Source: an uncultured Lachnoclostridium sp.
GTDB lineage: Bacteria; Bacillota; Clostridia; Lachnospirales; Lachnospiraceae
Direction of reading: 5' to 3'
Length of the DNA stretch: 52,946 nt
NCBI GenBank assembly: GCA_905212635.1
Contig: CAJMFH010000018.1
Location: forward strand, 1 to 52,946
Positions 41,320 to 49,303 of the stretch are shown piece after piece (within the stretch, counting starts at the first letter, position 1; each line of letters begins with the position of its first letter). Below the pieces are notes generated by a model, which did no database searches, had not been told where the DNA came from, and saw nothing but the letters and a program-made list of their open reading frames with translations. Both the position numbers and the translations under genes were made by a program.

Positions 41320-43968
41320 TTACTGAAGCTGAGCCAAACGTTCTTTTACCTGAGCCATCATGCTCTGATATTTTTCCAGTTTCGCTTTCTCTTCTTCAAT
41401 TTTCTTTGCCGGTGCTTTATTTACAAAATTTGGATTTCCAAGCATTCCTTCGGAACGTTTCAATTCGCCGGTCAGACGTTTTTCTTCTTTCTTCAGACGC
41501 TCGATTTCTTTTGCCACATCGACAAGTTCTGCAAACGGCATATAAATCGTACCTTTATCGATCACAACCGAAACCGCATCTTTCTCAATGCCGGTTTTGT
41601 CCGCCTGAATCGTTACTTCGCTGGCATAGCCAAGTGTTGCAAAGAATACTTTGTTGGTTTCGAAAATGTCTTTTACTTCGGCATCTTCTGTCACAACGAT
41701 CACTTTTGCTTTCTTGCTCGGTGGTACATTCATCTCACCGCGAACATTTCGAATTCCTTTTACCGCTTCTTTGATGCGCTCTACGGCATTCATGTCCTCT
41801 GCAAAATTCATGCTTTCCGTGTATTCCGGCCAAGCCGAGATCATAATCGAATCGTCGTCATTGTCCATCAATGTACAGTAAATTTCTTCCGTAATAAACG
41901 GCATATATGGATGAAGCAGTTTCAACGCATCGATCAATACCTTTTTCAAGGTGTAAAGTGCTGCTGCCTTTGTCTCATCTTCTTCATTGTAAAGACGTGG
42001 TTTTACCATCTCAATATACCAGTCGCAGAATTCTTCCCAAATAAAGTCATAAATCTTCTGAACCGCGATACCAAGATCGTAAGTCTCCATCAACGCCGTG
42101 ACATCTTTTGCCAGCTGGTTGCATTTTGCAAGAATCCATTTATCCGCCTGCGTAAGCTCATCTGCGGACACTTCTTTATTCGCAAGCTCTTCATTTTGCG
42201 CAAAATTCATCATGATAAAACGGGACGCATTCCATACTTTGTTGGCAAAATTACGGCTTGCCTCGACACGTTCCCAATAAAAACGCATGTCATTTCCAGG
42301 TGCATTTCCGGTAACCAATGTCAGACGCAGCGCATCGGCTCCGTATTTGTCAATTACTTCCAATGGGTCAATACCATTCCCAAGGGATTTACTCATCTTA
42401 CGTCCCTGAGAATCACGTACCAGACCGTGAATCAATACTGTGTCAAACGGTACCTGACCGGTCTGCTCGATTCCGCTGAACATCATTCGCATAACCCAGA
42501 ATGGGATGATATCATAACCGGTAACAAGCGTGTTGGTCGGATAGAAATATTTCATTTCCTCGGTATCATCCGGCCAGCCAAGTGTAGAAAATGGCCACAA
42601 TGCGGAACTGAACCAGGTATCCAGCGTGTCCGGATCCTGACGCATCTCTTTACCGCATTTTGGACAATTACACGTCTTTTCCTTCGTTACGACAAGCTCT
42701 CCACAGTCGTCACAGTAAAATGCCGGAATCTGATGACCCCACCAGAGCTGACGGGAGATACACCAGTCGCGGATATTTTCAAGCCAGTGGAAATACGTCT
42801 TATTAAAATGATCCGGTACAAATTTTGTCTCGCCATTTTTAACCGCATCAATTGCCGGGCCTGCAAGTGGTTTCATCTTTACGAACCATTGTTTGCTGAC
42901 ACGAGGCTCTACCGTCGTACCACAGCGGTAGCAGGTTCCTACGTTATGATCGTGATCTTCTACTTTTACCAATGCGCCTTCTGCTTCCAGATCCTTTACG
43001 ATGGCTTCACGTGCTTCGTAACGGTCCATTCCGGCGTATTTCTCGTATTCATCGACGATCTTCGCATCGTCTGTCATTACATTGATAATTGGCAGATCGT
43101 GGCGAAGTCCTACCTCAAAGTCGTTCGGGTCGTGTGCCGGCGTGATTTTTACAACACCGGTTCCAAATTCCATATCTACGTAATCATCCGCGATCAACGG
43201 AATCTCACGGTGAACCAATGGAAGGACAAGCATTTTCCCAACCAGATCTTTGTATCGTTCATCGTTCGGATTGACAGCCACCGCCGTATCTCCCAAAAGA
43301 GTTTCCGGACGGGTTGTCGCCAGATTGATATAACCGCTTCCATCGGCAAATGGATAGCGCAGATGCCAGAAATGTCCCTTCTGATCTTCGTACTCTACCT
43401 CGGCATCGGAAATGGATGTCAGGCAGTGAGGACACCAGTTGATAATACGCTCACCGCGGTAGATCAATCCTTTATTGTACAATTTTACGAATACTTCCTT
43501 AACGGCTTTATTGCAGCCCTCGTCCATTGTAAAACGCTCTCTGTCCCAATCACAGGAAGAACCCATTTTCTTAAGCTGGGATACGATGCGTCCGCCGTAC
43601 TGTTTTTTCCAGTCCCAGGCACGCTCCAAAAATTTTTCACGTCCGATATCTTCTTTCGTGATTCCCTCTTTTCTCATTGCCTCGACAATCTTCGCCTCGG
43701 TCGCAATCGACGCATGGTCGGTTCCCGGAAGCCAAAGTGCTTCATAGCCCTGCATTCTCTTAAAACGAATGAGAATGTCCTGTAACGTATTGTCAAGGGC
43801 ATGTCCCATATGAAGCTGACCTGTAATGTTTGGTGGCGGAATTACAATCGTATACGGTTTCTTATCCGGATTTACTTCCGCATGAAAATACTTCTTGCTG
43901 ATCCATTTGGAATAAAGACGGTCTTCAATGTCTTTTGGATCATAATTTTTTTCCAATTCTTTTCTCAT
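41320..43968 (-). CDS. valS: Valyl-tRNA synthetase
   Basis: Charges tRNA-Val. The 882-residue class I enzyme has the HIGH-type motif PPNITGQLHMGHALDN near residue 45, the editing (CP1) domain with TTRPETLLGDTAVAV, two CxxC zinc-like pairs (CNCPKCGKEM and YCDDCGE), the KMSKS motif GRKMSKSLGN near 525, and a C-terminal coiled coil. The ATG at 43968 follows GGAGGTAATC; the longer open frame up to 44121 is T-box leader RNA, not protein. A long open reading frame on the opposite strand (41305-43785) is a shadow of this gene. Confidence 0.96.
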   Translation of the reverse strand: MRKELEKNYDPKDIEDRLYSKWISKKYFHAEVNPDKKPYTIVIPPPNITGQLHMGHALDNTLQDILIRFKRMQGYEALWLPGTDHASIATEAKIVEAMRKEGITKEDIGREKFLERAWDWKKQYGGRIVSQLKKMGSSCDWDRERFTMDEGCNKAVKEVFVKLYNKGLIYRGERIINWCPHCLTSISDAEVEYEDQKGHFWHLRYPFADGSGYINLATTRPETLLGDTAVAVNPNDERYKDLVGKMLVLPLVHREIPLIADDYVDMEFGTGVVKITPAHDPNDFEVGLRHDLPIINVMTDDAKIVDEYEKYAGMDRYEAREAIVKDLEAEGALVKVEDHDHNVGTCYRCGTTVEPRVSKQWFVKMKPLAGPAIDAVKNGETKFVPDHFNKTYFHWLENIRDWCISRQLWWGHQIPAFYCDDCGELVVTKEKTCNCPKCGKEMRQDPDTLDTWFSSALWPFSTLGWPDDTEEMKYFYPTNTLVTGYDIIPFWVMRMMFSGIEQTGQVPFDTVLIHGLVRDSQGRKMSKSLGNGIDPLEVIDKYGADALRLTLVTGNAPGNDMRFYWERVEASRNFANKVWNASRFIMMNFAQNEELANKEVSADELTQADKWILAKCNQLAKDVTALMETYDLGIAVQKIYDFIWEEFCDWYIEMVKPRLYNEEDETKAAALYTLKKVLIDALKLLHPYMPFITEEIYCTLMDNDDDSIMISAWPEYTESMNFAEDMNAVERIKEAVKGIRNVRGEMNVPPSKKAKVIVVTEDAEVKDIFETNKVFFATLGYASEVTIQADKTGIEKDAVSVVIDKGTIYMPFAELVDVAKEIERLKKEEKRLTGELKRSEGMLGNPNFVNKAPAKKIEEEKAKLEKYQSMMAQVKERLAQLQ

Positions 43969-43984
43969 GATTACCTCCGATGAT

Positions 43985-44290
43985 AAAAAAACTCTGGAAG
44001 AATACCTTCCAGAGTCATTCGCTTCAATCAGGCACCTTCCCTCTATAAGGGCGGCATTGCCGCGGTACCACCTTATTTCAAATAAATGCAGGTTTCCTCT
44101 TTCCTGCGTTTTATTCCTCATTCTGCCGATAACGGGGCGAACCGTGATCCTCTACACACAATGTCTGCTTCAAAGATCATGCTCCGAAGCTACCTTCCAC
44201 AAACCACTTGCCGGATTTCTTTCAGCCGGTGAAAATCCTCTCTGCTGGCGTTTCTTTGTGTACTCCTCTTCTTCCACGCATTTTACTACC
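43985..44290 (-). promoter_or_regulatory. T-box riboswitch of valS
   Basis: Senses uncharged tRNA-Val. The T-box core AAGGTGGTACCGCGG is on the minus strand (44068-44082). It is followed by the terminator: ACTCTGGAAG pairs with CTTCCAGAGT around a 5-base loop, then a run of T (43986-44013). Stem I lies in about 44160-44290. A possible valine specifier GTA is at 44191-44193 in the AAGGTAGC loop (tentative). Confidence 0.92.
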
Positions 44291-44295
44291 CTTTT

Positions 44296-44324
44296 ATAAT
44301 AGGGGTTTTCGGGGAAAATGTCAA
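44296..44324 (-). promoter_or_regulatory. Promoter of the valS T-box transcript
   Basis: TTGACA (44319-44324) and TATTAT (44296-44301) with a 17-base spacer. Confidence 0.8.
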
Positions 44325-44337
44325 GGGAAATTTGCAT

Positions 44338-44631
44338 CTATTCCTCTACTATTACTGCTCTGGCATCTACACTATTCATTCGTTTGTTGCTAATCTCACG
44401 ATACTGTTCTGACGCGAAACACCCATCCAACATCTTTCTGGAAGGAAATCGGATTACAATAACCCGCTGAGGGGTTCGTTCCGGATGAAGTGAAGTAACT
44501 TTTTCTGAACGAACAATGTATTCTCCGCCAAATTTTTCTACGATCGGTTTTACTTCCCGGATATATTCATCATACATCCCCCGCCCCGTTTTTTCATCAA
44601 TGTAAGTATCTATGATAAAATAACAAGCCAT
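44338..44631 (-). CDS. DUF1330 family protein
   Basis: A 97-residue protein of the dimeric alpha/beta-barrel (ferredoxin-like) type. YFIIDTYIDEKTG, then YIREVKPIVEKFGGEYIVR, then RVIVIRFPSRKML and the conserved CFASEQYREI ending match DUF1330. The catalytic role is unknown. I start at 44631 after AAAGGAG. It begins two bases after the metallo-hydrolase gene ends, so both form one operon under TetR control. Confidence 0.85.
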   Translation of the reverse strand: MACYFIIDTYIDEKTGRGMYDEYIREVKPIVEKFGGEYIVRSEKVTSLHPERTPQRVIVIRFPSRKMLDGCFASEQYREISNKRMNSVDARAVIVEE

Positions 44632-44633
44632 CG

Positions 44634-45446
44634 CTATTTCTCCTTTCGGCAGCACGCAACCGTTGTTGCAAACAATGGAGTCTTCATCCACATAGGTGCA
44701 TGCAAATGTTCGCACACCCTGCCAGTCTGTACCGGCAGTGTTCTGCCGTCATCCATATCACGTACCGTTTTTTCCAATTCCTCCAGCAACCCTCCGGCGT
44801 CTTTTATTTTTTGCCCCATTATTTCTGTGGAATAGGTCTGATCCCAGGCAGGATAAAATGTCTGAACATTTTTCAACCTCTCCAGTGTTGCCAAAGATTT
44901 TTTTGAATTTTCCAAATGCACCAGAATTGGAATATCTCCCCGAACCGGCACGGCATCTCCGATAAATACCGCATTTCCGATGCGATAAGAAATTTCATCT
45001 ACAGAATGACCAGGAGTTCCAATTACTTGCACTAAAATATCATCGCAAATAGAAATCTCTTCTCCGTCTTTTACCACGCAGTCTACAGCAGTAGACTCTC
45101 CTGCCAGTTTATAAAAATTCGGGATAGGGCGTTCTCTGAATTGCAGGTCAATATCCTCGATCCACGGACGTTCCCCTTCGCTGGCATATATTTTTGCGCC
45201 GTATTTTTCACGAAAATAATGTGTCGTACCGATATGATCCGGATGGGCGTGTGTTAAAAATACTGCCTTTACTTCCTCCGGCTGATGTCCACTTTCTATA
45301 ATTGCTTTCTCAATCACATCCTGACTTCCGTAAACTCCGGAATCCACCAAAATACAGCCGGTTTTTGTTGTAATCAGATATACATATACAAATCTTTTTA
45401 TCTCGGGTGTAACATTGAACTCAATCTTTATTTGTTTTACTTTCAT
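44634..45446 (-). CDS. Metallo-beta-lactamase fold hydrolase
   Basis: A 270-residue hydrolase with the metal motif THAHPDH (65-71), later histidine GTPGHSVDE (near 149) and aspartate IGDAVPV, then a C-terminal region of unknown use. It resembles the glyoxalase-II/lactonase-like group rather than true beta-lactamases. AAAGGAG precedes the ATG. The promoter carries the operator of the TetR regulator encoded next to it, so its substrate or product may be the regulator's ligand. Confidence 0.87.
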   Translation of the reverse strand: MKVKQIKIEFNVTPEIKRFVYVYLITTKTGCILVDSGVYGSQDVIEKAIIESGHQPEEVKAVFLTHAHPDHIGTTHYFREKYGAKIYASEGERPWIEDIDLQFRERPIPNFYKLAGESTAVDCVVKDGEEISICDDILVQVIGTPGHSVDEISYRIGNAVFIGDAVPVRGDIPILVHLENSKKSLATLERLKNVQTFYPAWDQTYSTEIMGQKIKDAGGLLEELEKTVRDMDDGRTLPVQTGRVCEHLHAPMWMKTPLFATTVACCRKEK

Positions 45447-45462
45447 AAGCTGCTCCTTTCGC

Positions 45463-45478
45463 GCAAGTGAACACTTGC
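45463..45478. promoter_or_regulatory. TetR operator, metallo-hydrolase side
   Basis: GCAAGTGAACACTTGC is a perfect 16-base palindrome, 17 bases before the metallo-hydrolase start. It shares half-sites with the site at 46126-46141. Confidence 0.75.
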
Positions 45479-45497
45479 ATTTAGATTATTTTTAAAC

Positions 45498-45513
45498 GTG
45501 CCGATATGGCACG
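45498..45513 (-). terminator. Hairpin after the TetR gene
   Basis: CGTGCC pairs with GGCACG around a 5-base loop; TTTAAAAAT follows. It separates the TetR gene from the metallo-hydrolase operon. Confidence 0.55.
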
Positions 45514-45530
45514 CTTATCACAAAGTTATA

Positions 45531-46109
45531 TTATTTTACTTCTATTCCTGACACAAATACACGTATACTGTCCTGAATATATTTCTTCTTCGAAACATGG
45601 ATTAATTTGTTTCCAAAAGATGCATCCAAAAATACAAAGCCAAAATTCATGGATATAAACTGCATTGCCAGACTTTCCACGCTGCATTCGCTCATCCTGC
45701 GCTGTGCAGTCATTTCCGTAAAATATTTTATCAAAACTCTTTTAAACATCAACGGCACCTGCATAATTCCCGGCAATGCAGCACCTTCCAGTTCCGCCGA
45801 CCGCAATCCAACAGAAATTTTTACCATCTGCGGTGTTACCTTTTTCATATAAATCGTTGAAAAGGCAAGCAGATCTTCTTCCAAATTTCCGTGATAAACA
45901 AAATCCTCTTCCGATAATCCCGGATTCCACTTTGGCAGTTCCATCGCCGCCGTCACAATTTCTTTCTTTTCTCCAAACCTACGGAATATCGTGCTTTCAT
46001 TCACTCCGGCTAACCTTGCAATCTCCTTTGTAGTCGCCCCCGAATACCCTTTTTCAATGATTAATGTCATCGTGGCATCCATTATTTTTATCTGAGTTTC
46101 ATCATACAT
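45531..46109 (-). CDS. TetR/AcrR family transcriptional regulator
   Basis: A 192-residue repressor. The N-terminal helix-turn-helix is clear: TLIIEKGYSGATTKEIARLAGVNESTIFRRFGEK (residues about 15-48). The ligand-binding domain is the usual all-helical region of unknown specificity. I start at 46109, with GGAGG upstream. Matching palindromes at its own promoter and at the metallo-hydrolase promoter show the likely regulon. Both genes are read on the minus strand, one after the other. Confidence 0.9.
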   Translation of the reverse strand: MYDETQIKIMDATMTLIIEKGYSGATTKEIARLAGVNESTIFRRFGEKKEIVTAAMELPKWNPGLSEEDFVYHGNLEEDLLAFSTIYMKKVTPQMVKISVGLRSAELEGAALPGIMQVPLMFKRVLIKYFTEMTAQRRMSECSVESLAMQFISMNFGFVFLDASFGNKLIHVSKKKYIQDSIRVFVSGIEVK

Positions 46110-46125
46110 ACAGCCAGCCTCCAAT

Positions 46126-46141
46126 GCAAGTGTTTGCTTGC
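46126..46141. promoter_or_regulatory. TetR operator, autoregulatory side
   Basis: GCAAGTGTTTGCTTGC matches the metallo-hydrolase operator at 13 of 16 positions. It lies directly downstream of the -10 box of the TetR promoter. Confidence 0.75.
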
Positions 46142-46170
46142 ATAATACCATGTTATTATATAAATGTCAA
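46142..46170 (-). promoter_or_regulatory. Promoter of the TetR gene
   Basis: TTGACA (46165-46170) and TATTAT (46142-46147), 17 bases apart. Confidence 0.75.
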
Positions 46171-46184
46171 TCAGAAAATCATTG

Positions 46185-46213
46185 TTGCAGCTAACAAATT
46201 ATCATTGTATAAT
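46185..46213 (+). promoter_or_regulatory. Promoter of the small secreted protein gene
   Basis: TTGCAG (46185-46190) and TATAAT (46208-46213), 17 bases apart. Confidence 0.65.
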
Positions 46214-46246
46214 AATATCAGATCATTTTTTCAAAGGAGGAAAAAC

Positions 46247-46672
46247 ATGAAAAAATTTATATCAATTGCACTTATTTTCACCTTAGTTTTTGGCACTTTG
46301 GCGATTGTCCCATCCACGCCATCGCAGGCCGCGACAAAAGAAATCCTTATCGCACGTTTAAGCGGCAGCACCTTAACCTGCCACAAATCAACCTTTAATA
46401 CGAATTTAAAAGGAACGAAAGACTGGGAGTGGGAAAATATCGTAGGCTACGGAAAGAAACTTTCTTACAAAGTTTCACCAAAATGCAAATTTTATACGTT
46501 AAGTGCGGACAGTGTCACACTCACCAAAGTAAGCCGCAGTACTTTTAAGAAAAAACTATATGATTATTCAAAACAAAGAGAAAATGGAGTAACTTATTAT
46601 TGGGGCACCGCCGCAAAGATTACGATCAAAGGCGGCAAAGTAGTGAAAATCCAGCAGGTATTTCAGTCTTAA
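46247..46672 (+). CDS. Small secreted protein, unknown function
   Basis: A 141-residue exported protein. The signal peptide MKKFISIALIFTLVFGTLAI ends near SQAAT (cleavage about residue 29). The mature part is rich in lysine, serine and threonine, with short strands such as KITIKGGKVVKIQQVF, like an extracellular beta-rich domain. AAAGGAGG precedes the ATG. No family recognised. It diverges from the TetR gene. A hairpin GGCAGGA/TCCTGCC (46680-46706) follows and may end the transcript. Confidence 0.7.
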   Translation: MKKFISIALIFTLVFGTLAIVPSTPSQAATKEILIARLSGSTLTCHKSTFNTNLKGTKDWEWENIVGYGKKLSYKVSPKCKFYTLSADSVTLTKVSRSTFKKKLYDYSKQRENGVTYYWGTAAKITIKGGKVVKIQQVFQS

Positions 46673-46712
46673 TACAAATGGCAGGAGAGAGAATTTCTTT
46701 CCTGCCTTATCG

Positions 46713-46982
46713 TTATCTTTCATTATAAAACCGGGTAATCGCCGCCTGCGCTTCTTCCGACTCATGTTTTTTACGAAACCGCTCGCGGTCTTCCAGGATA
46801 GCAAGCATTTCATCGACCACCATTTCTTCCGTTGGGGCACTGAGGCGGTACAGATAGCCTAGCATCCGTGTCGCTGTATAGTCCGTATTCATATGCGTAA
46901 ATGCAATCTCCCGGCTCAGTTCCTCGTCAAATCCTTTTTGTAAAAGAAGCCGGTACACTTCTTTGCTCATTTCCGATGCCAT
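46713..46982 (-). CDS. Small helical protein, unknown family
   Basis: An 89-residue, mostly helical, charged protein (SKEVYRLLLQKGFDEELSREIA, then MLGYLYRLSAPTEEMVVDEMLAILEDRERF). No membrane segment or signal. I start at 46982 after GGAAGG; a longer in-frame reading would overlap the secreted protease gene. It is directly downstream of the protease and may be co-transcribed with it. Function unknown. Confidence 0.65.
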   Translation of the reverse strand: MASEMSKEVYRLLLQKGFDEELSREIAFTHMNTDYTATRMLGYLYRLSAPTEEMVVDEMLAILEDRERFRKKHESEEAQAAITRFYNER

Positions 46983-46995
46983 TTTACCCTTCCTT

Positions 46996-47880
46996 TCACC
47001 ACGCCGTTCCGTCGGAAAAACATCCTTTGGGATTTCTGCCACCGAGGGCAAATTTCTTTTTCTCCGGAATCGTATTTTTCCATCCCAAATAAAAAGCTGT
47101 CACGCAATCCACTTGGTTGACAATTTTGTATTTTAATGTTTTGCCACTTTTGGTAAATGTCGAAAACATAATATCATTGGGATATTTCTTTCCAACATGG
47201 CGGACCAATGCCGAGCTGATTCCATCGGTAACCGAAGTCATATACAGATCTCTGGCTCCAAACAAATGCAAAATTTCGTGCGCATATGTCGCCGCTCCTT
47301 CTGCCTCATTTTCATATTTTGAAAAAAGGGCACTCATTTCATAAAAATTCTTTTTCCCATCTTCCATATAATGTACCGAGGTCGAACTCACGCCGGATTT
47401 ATTAATAAATAGCAAAAATCCAATGCTGTCCGTGCCATATTTTTCGCGTATTTCATCCATATTAATAGACTGTTCAATACGTGTCTGCATCTGGTTGCTG
47501 AAGCGATTTAATTTCTTCTCGGAATCGTCTAATTTAGTCTTTATTTTTACCTCATACTGCAAGTCAGAATTTGCATAACAATCTGCCACCAACGTCACAT
47601 TTTTCTTATACCGCTTCCCCTGTCGTTCAATAAAAGCTGCTGCCGCTTTCAGTTTCCGATTGGCATCTTTTTTTTGTTTTTCATTCCATTTGCTGTCGGC
47701 ATCCTCCACAAAGATACTGACAAGCACCGATTTTCCAATCAGGACACCGGCACTTCCTGTCTTTTGTGTTTTCCATTGTGTTGTCGTTTTCGCCGCCTGT
47801 ACATTTGTCGTCATTGTCTGGCAAACCGTTCCAAATATTAAACTTAGCAACAATGCAATTGACAATATTTTCCTGTTCAT
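46996..47880 (-). CDS. Secreted zinc metalloprotease-like protein
   Basis: A 294-residue exported protein. After a signal peptide (MNRKILSIALLLSLIFGTVC, cut near NVQAA) comes a lysine-rich region and then the zinc motif YAHEILHLFGARD with His201, Glu202, His205 and Asp211, the HExxHxxGxxD pattern of extended zincins. The total length fits a small extracellular protease. It overlaps no gene but starts 2 bases before the end of the dehydrogenase gene region, so translation is likely coupled; a GTG at 47895 is the alternative start. Confidence 0.78.
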   Translation of the reverse strand: MNRKILSIALLLSLIFGTVCQTMTTNVQAAKTTTQWKTQKTGSAGVLIGKSVLVSIFVEDADSKWNEKQKKDANRKLKAAAAFIERQGKRYKKNVTLVADCYANSDLQYEVKIKTKLDDSEKKLNRFSNQMQTRIEQSINMDEIREKYGTDSIGFLLFINKSGVSSTSVHYMEDGKKNFYEMSALFSKYENEAEGAATYAHEILHLFGARDLYMTSVTDGISSALVRHVGKKYPNDIMFSTFTKSGKTLKYKIVNQVDCVTAFYLGWKNTIPEKKKFALGGRNPKGCFSDGTAW

Positions 47881-47881
47881 G

Positions 47882-48847
47882 TTATTTTTCCCCACTCACT
47901 ACATTTCGAGAAATCCCCTGCAAATAGCAGCGAATATTTTCACAAACTACATCTGCGCAGCGCTTTCTCGCCTCACACGTCGCCCACGCAATATGTGGCG
48001 TAATGATAAGTTTCGACGACTCCTGTATTTTCAACAACGGATCGTTTTCTTCCATTGGCTCTTTTTCCAAAACATCCAGCCCGGCTGCTGCAATTTCGTC
48101 CTTTTGCAACGCTTCTGCCAATGCTTTCTGATCCACGATCGGACCTCGTCCGAGATTCAGAAGGACCGCTGTCTTCTTCATTTTCCGGAATGCCTCGGCA
48201 TCCACTAATTTTTCCGTCGCCGGTGTAAGTGGCGCATGGATCGAGACAATGTCCGCCTGCTCCAGAAATTCATCCCACGTCACACGTTGATATTTTGGAT
48301 GATTGTGCTTTCCCGAAGTGGAGTAGTAAATGACTTTGCAGCCAAAGGTCTCCGCAATCTCTGCCACTTTTTCCCCGATCGCACCCATACCGATAATACC
48401 GTAAACTTTTCCATCCAGTTCATGAAATGGCTTTGCAAAGTGGGAAAATACGTCACTTTTTGCATACGTTCCGCTTTTAACAAATTGATCGTAATATGCC
48501 AGTTTTTCATACACATAAAACAGCAGCGCAAAGGTGTGCTGCGCCACCGACATGGTCGAGTACCCTTTTACGTTTGTCACCACAATTCCGCGGCTTTCCA
48601 CATAAGGCATGTCTACAATATTGGTCCCGGTCGCTGTCACACAGACCAGTTTCACATTTTTTGCCTCTTTCAGCAATTCCTCATTCACAGGGATTTTATT
48701 TACAATGATAATATCCGCATCTTGAATCCGCTTTGCATTTTCTGCCGGCTCGGATGCCGGATATTTTACCGCCTCACCAAGTTTGTCAAATTCTGACAAA
48801 TCCACATCTTTTCCTAATGTATCTGCTTCCATAAAAACGATTTTCAT
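47882..48847 (-). CDS. D-2-hydroxyacid dehydrogenase
   Basis: A 321-residue NAD-dependent dehydrogenase that reduces a 2-oxoacid to a D-2-hydroxyacid (or the reverse). The nucleotide-binding motif is GIIGMGAIGEK (near residue 148), the catalytic arginine lies in SIHAPLT-style strand and LLNLGRGPIVD, and the catalytic histidine is in ITPHIAWAT. It belongs with the D-lactate/hydroxypyruvate group; the substrate is not readable. AGGAGG precedes the ATG. Its promoter adjoins a 73-bp tandem repeat array. Confidence 0.9.
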   Translation of the reverse strand: MKIVFMEADTLGKDVDLSEFDKLGEAVKYPASEPAENAKRIQDADIIIVNKIPVNEELLKEAKNVKLVCVTATGTNIVDMPYVESRGIVVTNVKGYSTMSVAQHTFALLFYVYEKLAYYDQFVKSGTYAKSDVFSHFAKPFHELDGKVYGIIGMGAIGEKVAEIAETFGCKVIYYSTSGKHNHPKYQRVTWDEFLEQADIVSIHAPLTPATEKLVDAEAFRKMKKTAVLLNLGRGPIVDQKALAEALQKDEIAAAGLDVLEKEPMEENDPLLKIQESSKLIITPHIAWATCEARKRCADVVCENIRCYLQGISRNVVSGEK

Positions 48848-48902
48848 GCGTTTGTACCTCCTGATTACCTATCAAAGCAAAGTTTATCTTAACTCTACCA
48901 TC

Positions 48903-48931
48903 ATTTTATATGGTAATGCAGGAAACGTCAA
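48903..48931 (-). promoter_or_regulatory. Promoter of the D-2-hydroxyacid dehydrogenase
   Basis: TTGACG (48926-48931) and TAAAAT (48903-48908), 17 bases apart. The -35 box lies 5 bases from the start of the tandem repeat array. Confidence 0.6.
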
Positions 48932-48935
48932 ATGG

Positions 48936-49303
48936 TTTTTCCTTTTTGGCGTGTGCCAACGTTCTCTTGCACTGACAAAATGTGTGCTCCGCACACGTCA
49001 CGACCTTGCTTTTCCCTTCTGGCGTGTACCAATATTCTCTTGCACTGACAAAATGTGTGCTCCGCACACGTCGCCACCTTGCTTTTCCTTTCTGACGTGT
49101 ACCAACATTCTCTTTTCCTGACAAAATGTGTGCTCCGCACACGCCACAAACTTACTTTTCTCTTCTGGCGTGTACCGACGCTCTCTCGCAACGGCGAAGT
49201 GGCCGCTCCGCACACGTCACAACCTTGCTTTTCCTTTTTGGCGTGTACCACCGCTCTCTCACAACGGCGAATGAGCCGCTCCGCACACGCCAATCCACTC
49301 ATT
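48936..49303. repeat. Tandem array of five 73-bp units
   Basis: The core GCTCCGCACACG starts at 48986, 49059, 49132, 49205 and 49278, an exact 73-base period. Each unit has TTTTC..GGCGTGTACC near its start, TGACAAAATGTGTGC before the core in units 1-3, and AACGGCGAA.. in units 4-5. In units 1-3 GTGTGC-TCC-GCACAC forms a hairpin. The array ends just inside the 3' end of the nuclease-like gene. It is open in all six frames, because 73 is not a multiple of 3 and there are almost no stop codons; I do not call protein from it. Confidence 0.9.

Noticed and set aside
41305..43785. An 826-residue open reading frame on the plus strand opposite valS
   Set aside because: It is fully antisense to a complete valS with all class I synthetase motifs; no ribosome binding site or family resemblance.
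43969..44121. N-terminal extension of ValS from the start at 44121
   Set aside because: This stretch is the T-box core and terminator; the true start at 43968 has a strong ribosome binding site.
48906..49302. Cysteine/histidine-rich repeat peptides on the minus strand in the 73-bp array
   Set aside because: The period is not a multiple of three, so all frames are open by the absence of stop codons; no ribosome binding site or typical start.
48936..49303. A CRISPR array reading of the 73-bp tandem repeats
   Set aside because: The repeat has no unique spacers: the whole 73-base unit is repeated, and no cas genes are present.
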